DNA from: JAJFUG01 sp964473155
GTDB lineage: Bacteria; Gemmatimonadota; Glassbacteria; GWA2-58-10
Assembly: GCA_964473155.1 (NCBI GenBank)
Contig: CAYYNT010000006.1
Coordinates: 1-64,000 of the forward strand
Length of the DNA stretch: 64,000 bases
Direction: 5' to 3'
Shown: piece by piece, positions 16,273 to 24,225 of the stretch
Position numbering within the stretch: the stretch's first letter is position 1
How the letters are laid out: every line of letters begins with the position of its first letter
Notes under the pieces: generated by a model
Databases searched by the model: none
What the model saw: the letters and a program-made list of their open reading frames with translations, nothing else
What the model was told of the DNA's origin: nothing
Made by a program: the position numbers and the translations under genes

Positions 16273-18186
16273 TTGCAGGTACTTAAAGCGGAGAATATCA
16301 GTCACGACTTCGGGGCGCGCCCGCTGTTCGACAATCTGGACCTGGTGGTCGAGGAGGGGGCGCGTCTCGGGCTGGTCGGGGCCAACGGCAGCGGCAAGAC
16401 CACGCTGTTCAGGATACTGGCCGGACAGCTCGCGCCTCTCGGCGGAAACGTGGTCTATCCAAAGAAAGTCCGGATCGGTTACCTGGCCCAGGAGCCGGAG
16501 TTCGCCGCGGGGGCTACCGTTTTCAGCGCGCTCGAGGAGGGCCTGGCCGAGGTAGCCTCGATGCAGGACGAGTTCCGCGAAGTCACCGCCGCGCTGCAAT
16601 CGGAGACTGACCGTTTTCGCCGCGCGGAACTGGCCGCGCGCCAGCAGGAACTGCATGACCGTCTGCATATCGGCGAGGGCTGGGACATTGCCCCGCGTAT
16701 CGAGGAGATGATCAGCCTGCTGAACCTGCCCGGACCGGAGACGTTGCTGGATTGCCAGTCGGGAGGGACGCTCAAGAGGGTGGCCCTGGGGCGGGTGCTG
16801 CTGTCAAGCCCGGAGATGCTGTTCCTGGACGAGCCGACCAACCACCTGGACACCCGCACCGTGGACTGGCTGGAAAAACGGCTGGCCGGTTTCCGCGGCA
16901 CGCTGGTGCTGATCACCCATGACCGCTATTTCCTGGAAGCCGCGGTGAACCGGATCGCGGAGATAGCGCTCGGCAAGATAAAGATATATCCAGGTAGTTA
17001 TACAGCGTTTCTGGAGGCGAAGAAAAAGGAATGGGAACTGATCCAGCGCCTGGATGAGCGCCGGGAGAAAATACTGGCCCGTGAGATCGAATGGCTGCGG
17101 CGAGGCCCCAAAGCCCGCAGCACGAAACAGAAAGCCCGCGTGGAACGGGTGAAATCCATGGCGCGGGTGCGGCGCACGGAGAAGGATAAGCCAGTGGAGC
17201 TTCTGTTCGACCCGGAGAGCCGGACCGGGCGGACAATCCTCAAAGCGCACCGGGTGGGCAAGGCTTTCGAGGGGCGGACAGTGGTGAACGATTTTTCTCT
17301 CGAACTGCTTGGCGGGGAACGGATCGGCATACTGGGCCCCAACGGCTGCGGCAAGACCACGCTAATCCGCATGCTTATCGGCGAACTGGAGCCGGACAGC
17401 GGATTCGTGAAAGAGGGAGTGAACACACGGATCGCCTATTTCGACCAGCGGCGCGCCCAGCTCGATCCCGCGGCCACGATCTGGGATTCTGTCGCCCCTG
17501 GGGGCGAGCACGTGATGGTGAGCAGCCAGCGCCTGCACAAGAAGGCTTTTCTCGAAAGCTTTCTCTTTCCCGCTCCAATCCAGCGGCTTAAAGTCGGCCT
17601 GCTTTCCGGCGGCGAGAAGAACCGTCTGCTGCTGGCCCGCCTGATGTTAGCCGGAGCCAACGTTCTCGTGCTGGATGAGCCGACCAACGACCTTGACCTT
17701 CCGACCCTGGAGGTGCTGGAGGAACAGCTCACCGCTTTCAAAGGTTCGCTTGTCGTGGTGACCCACGACCGCTGGTTCCTCGACCGGGTGGTGGAGGAGA
17801 TATACGCCTTCGAGGGAGACGGCGTAATCCGGCATTACCCAGGCAACTACAGCTATTACCTTGAGCAGAAAGAAAATGAGCGCGAGGCTGCCCGCGCCGC
17901 CGAGGAGGCGCGCCGGGCGGCTTTGAAAGCCGATGCGGCCCCTGTTCCCAAGCGTCAGGGCCTGCACTACCTTGAGAAAAAAGAGCTGGAGACGATTGAA
18001 GAACGCATAAGCCAGGCCGAGGCCGGTCTTTCGGCGGCCCGTGAAGCCCTGGAGGACCCGTCGGTGGCCAGCGACCCGGTTGCGCTGGCGGATTTGTTTG
18101 AACGGGTGCGGGAGTGCGAACTGGCCGTCGCGTCGCTATACGCGCGCTGGGAAGAGCTTGAGACAAGACGGGGCGGGATGGCTTAG
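16273..18186 (+). CDS. ABC-F family ATPase (Uup-like)
   Basis: About 638 residues with two ABC domains and no membrane segments. The first domain has Walker A 'GANGSGKTT', signature 'QSGGTLKRVALGR' and Walker B 'MLFLDEPTNHLD'. The second has 'GPNGCGKTT', 'LSGGEKNRLLLAR' and 'VLVLDEPTNDLD'. A charged linker joins them. The C-terminus is a coiled coil ('KRQGLHYLEKKELETIEERI') as in Uup. ABC-F proteins act on the ribosome or DNA structures. I choose the TTG at 16273 because an AAGGAGG ribosome site at 16260-16266 is well spaced from it. The GTG at 16267 overlaps that site. The first signature has SGGTLK where SGGExx is usual. Confidence 0.93.
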   Translation: MQVLKAENISHDFGARPLFDNLDLVVEEGARLGLVGANGSGKTTLFRILAGQLAPLGGNVVYPKKVRIGYLAQEPEFAAGATVFSALEEGLAEVASMQDEFREVTAALQSETDRFRRAELAARQQELHDRLHIGEGWDIAPRIEEMISLLNLPGPETLLDCQSGGTLKRVALGRVLLSSPEMLFLDEPTNHLDTRTVDWLEKRLAGFRGTLVLITHDRYFLEAAVNRIAEIALGKIKIYPGSYTAFLEAKKKEWELIQRLDERREKILAREIEWLRRGPKARSTKQKARVERVKSMARVRRTEKDKPVELLFDPESRTGRTILKAHRVGKAFEGRTVVNDFSLELLGGERIGILGPNGCGKTTLIRMLIGELEPDSGFVKEGVNTRIAYFDQRRAQLDPAATIWDSVAPGGEHVMVSSQRLHKKAFLESFLFPAPIQRLKVGLLSGGEKNRLLLARLMLAGANVLVLDEPTNDLDLPTLEVLEEQLTAFKGSLVVVTHDRWFLDRVVEEIYAFEGDGVIRHYPGNYSYYLEQKENEREAARAAEEARRAALKADAAPVPKRQGLHYLEKKELETIEERISQAEAGLSAAREALEDPSVASDPVALADLFERVRECELAVASLYARWEELETRRGGMA

Positions 18187-18528
18187 AGTCTTTATCCGCA
18201 GTGGGCAATCGGGATGAGAAATGCGGGAGATTTAACGTCTGTGTTGACATAACTGAATGATTAGTATTATCTTACACTAAAGTATCTTATTCCGTGCACG
18301 GGTTTCCGGACACGGATTAATGTTGTCCGGGCTGGATACGGAACCGGGAGGTAAAATTGACTGTCCGCCTGAAATAATTCCTGGTGGAAATGAGATGACA
18401 CAATTCCGGCAGCCTGGTGTACTTTCTTTTGGATGTTCAGCCCGCGGAGGGTGCGGCGTCTTTTTACCATGAGGCCGGGTGTGGCTGCGGTTATGGAGTG
18501 TGGAATCAGTCAACAGGGGAAGAAACTG
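18187..18528. other. Intergenic region with candidate promoter
   Basis: These 342 bases carry no supported gene. The frame of the downstream gene stays open back to 18433, but the signal peptide and ribosome site place its start at 18529. A candidate promoter lies at 18244-18270. Confidence 0.5.
18244..18270 (+). promoter_or_regulatory. Candidate sigma-70 promoter
   Basis: TTGACA at 18244-18249 is a perfect -35 box. TATTAT at 18265-18270 matches the -10 box at 5 of 6 positions with a 15-base spacer, slightly short. It would drive the secreted protein gene at 18529 and perhaps the matrixin-like gene. Confidence 0.45.
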
Positions 18529-19107
18529 ATGGGAATATCGAGAACAATTCCGGTTGTTGCGCTGTTGTGTTTCCTTTTCTCCGTGCAGGTGGCGCGAGCC
18601 ACGACAGTCAGGTATGTGCCGTTCGAGGAACAGGTGGACAGCGCCGCGGTGATCGTCCTGGCCGTGGCGTCGGAAAGCCGCTCCTACTGGAACGCCTCGC
18701 ACAGCGTTATCCTGACCGATGTCTCGTTCCGGGTGGAGCAGGCGCTCAAGGGCAGTCCAGGGGCTTCGCTCAAAGTTACTCTTCCGGGCGGAGTGGTGGA
18801 CCGGGTGGGCCAGGAGGTGGACGGCGCACCGTCGTTCAAGGTGGGCGGGCGCTATGTGCTTTTCCTGGAGCCCATCGGAGACGGGAATTATCGCGTGGTG
18901 GGGTTCAGCCAGGGAAGCTACTCGGTGGCAAGGACGGCGAACGGCAAATCGAAAGTGGCCCCGCAACTCGCCGGGGCTGAAAAGGTGCACGTGATTGGGG
19001 GCCGGTCCGCAGCCTCGGCCAGCGGGCAGGGCCTGGAGGAGTTCCTCTCACGCATCCGCTCGCGCCTTGCGGGAAGCAACGTCCGGAGCATGGAAAAGCA
19101 GAAATAA
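18529..19107 (+). CDS. Secreted hypothetical protein
   Basis: 192 residues from the ATG at 18529, preceded by AGGGGA. Residues 1-24 form a clear signal peptide ('MGISRTIPVVALLCFLFSVQVARA'). The mature part is beta-rich: 'VSFRVEQALKGSPGASLKVTLPGG' and 'FKVGGRYVLFLEP', then 'YRVVGFSQGSYSV'. I know similar small exported proteins encoded next to matrixin-like proteases in several phyla, but no biochemical role is established. It precedes the metalloprotease gene by 64 bases in the same orientation. It might be a partner, substrate or propeptide-like inhibitor; that is speculation. Confidence 0.7.
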   Translation: MGISRTIPVVALLCFLFSVQVARATTVRYVPFEEQVDSAAVIVLAVASESRSYWNASHSVILTDVSFRVEQALKGSPGASLKVTLPGGVVDRVGQEVDGAPSFKVGGRYVLFLEPIGDGNYRVVGFSQGSYSVARTANGKSKVAPQLAGAEKVHVIGGRSAASASGQGLEEFLSRIRSRLAGSNVRSMEKQK

Positions 19108-19171
19108 CCACTGGTATTCGACAGAGAATTAAGCGGAGCTTGCAGATACGGGTTATTACTAAACGGAACCG

Positions 19172-21958
19172 ATGGATAGCGGGACAATGAGATCATATAT
19201 CGCGCGTGCCTTTTTTCTGATGCTTTTTGCCTTGTCGACAGGTCTCTACGCCTACACGTTCAGCCACACGGAAAACGGCCTGGTCCAGCGCTGGAAGGGC
19301 AGCGACCTGAATGTCACGTATTATTTAAATGATGATGGCTACTCCAAAATTGACAAAGCCTCCCTGATAACCATCGTGCAGGCTTGTTTCAACTCCTGGC
19401 AGAACAATCCGCTCTGCGCGCTGAAATTCAACTATTTGGGTACGACGGGTAAGGCTACGATCGGAAGCGACGGTTACAACCTGGTGATATTCGACAGCAA
19501 GACCAAGGACGGGTTTCTGGTGGCTGAAAAAGCGGGAAGTTCAACAATCGGGCTTACCTGGCGCACGTTTTATGTTGATACGGGCGAAATAGCGGATGCC
19601 GACATCATTTTCAACGAGCAGTTCACTTTCAGCGCCAACGAAAAAACGAACCTTGCCAACAGACTGATCAACCTGAAAGACGTGCTAACCCACGAGATCG
19701 GCCATCTGGTGGGGTTGAACCATACTTACCTGGAAGAGGCCACCATGTGGCCCTACGCCGCGGATGGCCAGGCCACGCTGGCCTCGGACGACAGCGCCGG
19801 GGCCGGGGCGCTCTATCCGGCTTCCACTTTCCTCACTTCCCGCGACTCGATCACCGGAGTGGTGCGGGATTTCGACGGCAACCCGGTGTTCGGCGTACAT
19901 GTCTCGGCCATACCCGCAGGCTCCACGGCCGAGGCGGTCTCGGCCCTCAGCCTGGAAGGCGGGCGCTACACGATTTCCGGACTGGCGAAAAACATGTCCT
20001 ACCGTCTGCGCGCCCGCTCCGTGGACCTGACGCACCTGGACACTTACGAGGAAACTCGCGGCAGCACCGAGGTTTTCATCCCCCAGTACTACAACGGGGT
20101 CACCCGGCTTGACAACGCCCAGAGCGTAGCCGCCGGGTCCGGAGGCGTCAATTTCACCATGAGCGTGGCCACGATCCTGGCCCGTCATGATGCGCAGTAC
20201 AACGGAATCACAGTGTTCAGCACGTTTTCCAGCGGACAGATATCCGAAAGCTGCTATTATGGAGTAAAATTCCCTGTATCCGTGTTGCCAGCGGCGTTCA
20301 CCGTGTTCGGGATGCAGTTCTGGAACAACGATTACGATATGTTCTGGCCGCGGATCATGCTTTGCGAGGACATTTCCGGCAAGCCCAACCTGACGAATGT
20401 GCTGCGGGAAGTGCGAAACTATCAGGGCAAGGAAACCGATTTCAGCCTGGTCGAGTGGGATGAAATAACATTGACCAGCGGCAGGGATATCTGGGTGGTG
20501 TTCCAGCTTCCGAACAAACAGTTCGTAAATGTCGGAGATGGACCAGGGCTGGGATTTGAGAAAGGTGGGACTTTTTACGACAGTTTCTACTACTCCTCGA
20601 ATGGAGGAGCCTCGTATACAAAACTATCTGGAGCTAACACCTACGATCCGCTTGTCACCCTGACGGTAGGCCTGACCACCGCCCCCATTCCGGTGGCGCA
20701 ACTCGCCGCGTCGAGCATCGATTTCGGCGTAAAGAAGATCAAACAAACCGCGCTCTATCCGCTGAAAGTCACCAATCCCGGCACCGGCGAGCTGACTGTC
20801 GGCAATACCATCACCTCGTCCAATGCAGCTTTCAGCGCCTACATGGACGATTACAAGGTCCCGGCCGGCGGCGAGGACTCGATAATGGTCCGGTTCCTGC
20901 CCAAGGTCACCTACGCCACTTACAACGCCCGTCTCGACCTGACAACCAACGACCCGGCCCGTGGGGCGCTCCAGGTGACAGTAAAAGGGCGCGGGGCATA
21001 TCCGAAGGCCCAGGTTCCGGTAACAGGCCTGGATTTCGGGACGGTGGACGCCGGGCAGAGCCTCACCCGCGGCTTCATAATAAAAAGCACGGGCGAGGTG
21101 CCGCTGTACGCATACAAGTTCTCGCTGCCCTCCGGGCCTTTCGCGGTCCTTCAGAGCGACACCCTGCGGATAGCCGCCGGGGACTCGGCCGTGCTGTCCG
21201 TGAGGTTCTCGCCCGTTGCGTCCGGAACAGCCTCCGCTGCGCTCAGTTTCAATGTCGATGACACCCTGGGCACGGCGTTCAGCATCAGCCTTACGGGGAC
21301 CGGTGTGGGAGGGACGGTGCAGAAAAGCTGCGATTTCTCCGGCGACAGCCGCGCCGGGTTGAGCGACCTGCTGGCTTTCCTTCTGCTGGCGCGCTCCAGC
21401 CCCTCCGATCCGCGCCTGGACTGGAACGGCGACGGCGCATACAACCTGGGGGATGCCCTGGCGCTGGCAGCCGATATCCGGGCCGGGAACTGTCCGGGTC
21501 TCAATCTCGCCGCGGCATCCGGCCAGGATGATGCCGTTTTCCTCGCCTCGTTGAGCCGCGCCGAAACGGAATACCTGGGCCGCGCGCTCGATGAGTTGGA
21601 CCTTTCAGCGGAGGAACGCCAGGCTCTGGCCGCCCTGCTGGACGGTTTCACCGGTCAGGCGCAGCTCCCACGCGCCTTCGACCTGGTGCAGAACACGCCC
21701 AATCCTTTCAATCCGCGCACCGCGATCACTTTCAGCGTGCCGGAGGGCGGCGGGGCCGTGCCTCTGTCGCTGGTTGTGTTCGATATCCGCGGCCAGCTCG
21801 TGCGCACCCTGGTCAGCGGTCCCCGTGAGCCGGGCAACCATACCGTCTACTGGGAGGGTGAAGACGAATCTGGACGAAAGGCCCCCAGTGGTATATATTT
21901 CTATAGGATGAGAGTTGACGGAAAGGCATTCACCCGTAAAATGGTTCTTATCAAGTGA
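19172..21958 (+). CDS. Secreted matrixin-like metalloprotease with ASH, dockerin-like and FlgD-like domains
   Basis: 928 residues. A signal peptide lies near residues 6-27, and the ATG at 19187 is an equally good start. The protease domain (about 30-215) carries the metzincin zinc site 'HEIGHLVGLNH' (His174, His178, His184) and a Met-turn at Met192 ('ATMWPY'). A carboxypeptidase-like beta domain follows (about 225-330), then a beta-sandwich region. Two ASH/'choice-of-anchor' type repeats come next ('IDFGVKKIKQTALYPLKVTNPGTG', 'LDFGTVDAGQSLTRGF'). A dockerin-like pair follows ('DFSGDSRAGLSD', 'DWNGDGAYNLGD'). The C-terminus is a FlgD-like Ig module ending 'SGIYFYRMRVDGKAFTRKMVLIK', common in exported FCB proteins. 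Probably an extracellular protease held at or near the cell surface. Confidence 0.88.
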   Translation: MDSGTMRSYIARAFFLMLFALSTGLYAYTFSHTENGLVQRWKGSDLNVTYYLNDDGYSKIDKASLITIVQACFNSWQNNPLCALKFNYLGTTGKATIGSDGYNLVIFDSKTKDGFLVAEKAGSSTIGLTWRTFYVDTGEIADADIIFNEQFTFSANEKTNLANRLINLKDVLTHEIGHLVGLNHTYLEEATMWPYAADGQATLASDDSAGAGALYPASTFLTSRDSITGVVRDFDGNPVFGVHVSAIPAGSTAEAVSALSLEGGRYTISGLAKNMSYRLRARSVDLTHLDTYEETRGSTEVFIPQYYNGVTRLDNAQSVAAGSGGVNFTMSVATILARHDAQYNGITVFSTFSSGQISESCYYGVKFPVSVLPAAFTVFGMQFWNNDYDMFWPRIMLCEDISGKPNLTNVLREVRNYQGKETDFSLVEWDEITLTSGRDIWVVFQLPNKQFVNVGDGPGLGFEKGGTFYDSFYYSSNGGASYTKLSGANTYDPLVTLTVGLTTAPIPVAQLAASSIDFGVKKIKQTALYPLKVTNPGTGELTVGNTITSSNAAFSAYMDDYKVPAGGEDSIMVRFLPKVTYATYNARLDLTTNDPARGALQVTVKGRGAYPKAQVPVTGLDFGTVDAGQSLTRGFIIKSTGEVPLYAYKFSLPSGPFAVLQSDTLRIAAGDSAVLSVRFSPVASGTASAALSFNVDDTLGTAFSISLTGTGVGGTVQKSCDFSGDSRAGLSDLLAFLLLARSSPSDPRLDWNGDGAYNLGDALALAADIRAGNCPGLNLAAASGQDDAVFLASLSRAETEYLGRALDELDLSAEERQALAALLDGFTGQAQLPRAFDLVQNTPNPFNPRTAITFSVPEGGGAVPLSLVVFDIRGQLVRTLVSGPREPGNHTVYWEGEDESGRKAPSGIYFYRMRVDGKAFTRKMVLIK

Positions 21959-22076
21959 CTGGGAGGTTTATGACCGCGTTGTACTATCTGCTTGAATGAT
22001 CGATCCGGCAGTCTCGAAGTACGCCCGTTTGTTTCCATAATCCAAATACAATTATTAACATGGAGACTGCCAGAAT

Positions 22077-22457
22077 ATGATCACCGCGACAAAGGAAGCC
22101 GCCACTACTTTCGGCTGGGAGCTTATCCTCGACATCAAGGGCTGCAACCCGGACACGATCAAGAGCCGCGAAAAGCTGCTCGAATTTGTCGTTCAGCTCT
22201 GCGACCTGATCGAGATGAAGCGTTACGGCGAGCCGCTCGCCGAGCTTTTCGGGCATGGACGCAAGGAAACCCTGGGCTATACCGTGGTGCAGCTTATCGA
22301 GACCAGCTCGATAGTGATGCACGTGGGCGAGTACGCCCGCACGGTCTACTTGGATGTGTTTTCCTGCAAGCCCTATGACCGCTACAAGGTGCGCGATTTC
22401 TGCCTTGAGTATTTCGGCGCCTCCTCGGTCAACGAGACCTACGTCACCCGCGAATAG
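22077..22457 (+). CDS. S-adenosylmethionine decarboxylase-like (SpeD) protein
   Basis: 126 residues, the size of class 1b SpeD. SpeD self-cleaves to make a pyruvoyl cofactor. Aligning with the Thermotoga maritima triad (Ser63, His68, Cys83) gives Ser77, His82 and Cys97, with identical spacing (+5, +15), in 'ETSSIVMH' and 'LDVFSCK'. The usual context 'ESHxxIHTWPE' is strongly altered ('TSSIVMHVGEY'), so the Glu before the cleavage Ser is Thr and the next His is Ser. The family includes proteins that decarboxylate arginine or ornithine instead of SAM, so the substrate is open. No speE or other polyamine gene is nearby. It is monocistronic with its own terminator. Confidence 0.8.
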   Translation: MITATKEAATTFGWELILDIKGCNPDTIKSREKLLEFVVQLCDLIEMKRYGEPLAELFGHGRKETLGYTVVQLIETSSIVMHVGEYARTVYLDVFSCKPYDRYKVRDFCLEYFGASSVNETYVTRE

Positions 22458-22783
22458 CGCCAGCCGGAAAGCAAGTATATACAGCCCCGTCCCGGTCATG
22501 TCCGGGGCGGGGTTTTTTATTTGCTTATCATGCCCGCCGCTTTATTTTAATCTGGCCCTGTCCGAATTGAGATGCTATTATCGGGACGCCTGAATGTCAA
22601 AGTCAATGCTCTTCCGTATCGTCTCTTCTCCGGGTTTTCCGAGTGAATAAAGGTGATCCCCGGCGACCAATGAATCCGGCGCGCAGAAACCGAAGGATTA
22701 TAGCGCCTTCTGACAGATTGTAATGTTTACCGCCCGAAATCGATCAGATCGTCAATCCCAACCGAACCGAGGGGACAAAGAGA
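22458..22783. other. Intergenic region after the SpeD-like gene
   Basis: 326 bases. They contain the SpeD terminator (22484-22518) and the leader of the MFS gene. I see no gene or further structure. Confidence 0.5.
22484..22518 (+). terminator. Intrinsic terminator of the SpeD-like gene
   Basis: A GC-rich stem (GCCCCGTCCCGG pairing with TCCGGGGCGGGG through one G-U pair) and a short loop are followed by TTTTTTATTT. It begins 26 bases after the stop codon. Confidence 0.85.
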
Positions 22784-24127
22784 ATGAACGATGAGTCAAA
22801 AGAAAAAGAAAAGGCGGGTGTGAGATCAGAGCAGGAAAATGGAGCGGCGGCAAACGGATTTCAGACGGTTCGCAAACGAATGGGGCATTACCGCTGGGTA
22901 ATCTGCGGACTGCTGTTTTTCGCCACGACGGTCAACTACATAGACCGGCTGGTTTTCGGGCTGCTCGGTCCCGAGCTGCAGAAAATATTCGGCTGGTCGA
23001 ACAAGGATTACACGGATATCGTTTTCTGGTTCGAGGTCGCCTACGCAATCGGCCTGGTCAGCGCCGGACGGTTCATCGACTGGATCGGCACGCGCCTCGG
23101 CTACGCAATCTCTTTTGTGTTCTGGAGCGCGGCCTCCGTGCTCCACGCCGCGATGAGCACTATCGCCGGGTTCAGCCTGGCCCGTTTCCTTCTCGGTCTG
23201 TCGGAGGCGGGAAATTTCCCGGCTGCGATCAAGACCGTGGCCGAATGGTTCCCGAAAAAGGAGCGCGCGCTCGCCACCGGCCTCTTCAACGCCGGAACGA
23301 ATGTGGGCGCGGTGATAGCTCCGCTGGCCGTGCCCTGGCTGTACATCAATTTCGGCTGGCAGTGGGCTTTTATAGCCACCGGAGCGATCGGCCTGGTCTG
23401 GCTGGTTTTCTGGTTCGGTTATTACCATGTGCCGACCGAGCACCCGAAAATAAGCCCCGAGGAACTCGCCTATATCCAGAGCGATCCGCCCGATCCCGAG
23501 ATAAAGGTCGCCTGGAGCAGGCTTCTGCCGCACCGCCAGACCTGGGCTTTCGTCATAGGCAAACTGATGACCGACTCGATCTGGCGCTGGTATCTGTACC
23601 TTCTTCCGCTCTTTTTCCATCAGAACTTCAAGCTTGATATCAAGGGTTTCGGCCTCCCGTTTGTCATCATCTATGTCATGGCCGATTTCGGAAGCATCGG
23701 AGGCGGCTGGCTCTCCTCGCATCTGATCAAAGCCGGGCACTCCGTGAATTTCGGCCGCAAAATCGCCCTGCTTGTCTGCGCGCTCTGTGTTGTGCCGGTG
23801 GTGTTTGTCACACAGCTTTCGAACATCTGGATTGCTGTCGTGCTGGTCGGTCTGGCGGCCTCGGCGCATCAGGGCTGGTCGGCCAACATGTTCACGACAG
23901 CCTCGGACATGTTCCCGAAGCAGGCGGTCGGTTCGATGGTGGGGCTGGGCGGCATGGCCGGCGCGGTCGGGGCGATGCTGATTCTCAAGATCACCGGTTA
24001 TGTCCTGACCCGCACCGGGAGCTTCACGATACTGTTTATCATTGCCGGATCGACTTACCTGGTGGCGCTGCTGCTTTTCCACCTTCTCGCTCCGCGCCTT
24101 GAGCCGGCGAAGATCAGGATGGATTAA
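22784..24127 (+). CDS. MFS transporter, hexuronate/ACS family (ExuT-like)
   Basis: 447 residues and about 12 membrane segments after a 35-residue charged N-terminus. Family marks are 'TTVNYIDRLVFGLLGPELQKIFGWS', 'SAGRFIDWIGTRLGY' and 'FLLGLSEAGNFPAAIKTVAEWFPKKERALATGLFNAGTNVG', as in ExuT and related anion:cation symporters. These take up hexuronates or other organic anions by proton symport. It is followed by a GH123-like glycosidase gene about 100 bases on, in the same orientation, consistent with uptake of released sugar acids. The substrate is inferred only at family level. Confidence 0.88.
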   Translation: MNDESKEKEKAGVRSEQENGAAANGFQTVRKRMGHYRWVICGLLFFATTVNYIDRLVFGLLGPELQKIFGWSNKDYTDIVFWFEVAYAIGLVSAGRFIDWIGTRLGYAISFVFWSAASVLHAAMSTIAGFSLARFLLGLSEAGNFPAAIKTVAEWFPKKERALATGLFNAGTNVGAVIAPLAVPWLYINFGWQWAFIATGAIGLVWLVFWFGYYHVPTEHPKISPEELAYIQSDPPDPEIKVAWSRLLPHRQTWAFVIGKLMTDSIWRWYLYLLPLFFHQNFKLDIKGFGLPFVIIYVMADFGSIGGGWLSSHLIKAGHSVNFGRKIALLVCALCVVPVVFVTQLSNIWIAVVLVGLAASAHQGWSANMFTTASDMFPKQAVGSMVGLGGMAGAVGAMLILKITGYVLTRTGSFTILFIIAGSTYLVALLLFHLLAPRLEPAKIRMD

Positions 24128-24225
24128 GAAGCGCCGGTGCTTGAGCTGGCGTTATGGCTGAAACCTGTGCCGTGTTCCCGGATCAGTTCGGACTATCCTC
24201 CACATTGATTGAGGGGAGGCGCGCC

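Noticed and set aside
22826..24082. 418-residue minus-strand frame opposite the MFS transporter
   Set aside because: The transporter has all family motifs; the antisense product is charged low-complexity sequence.
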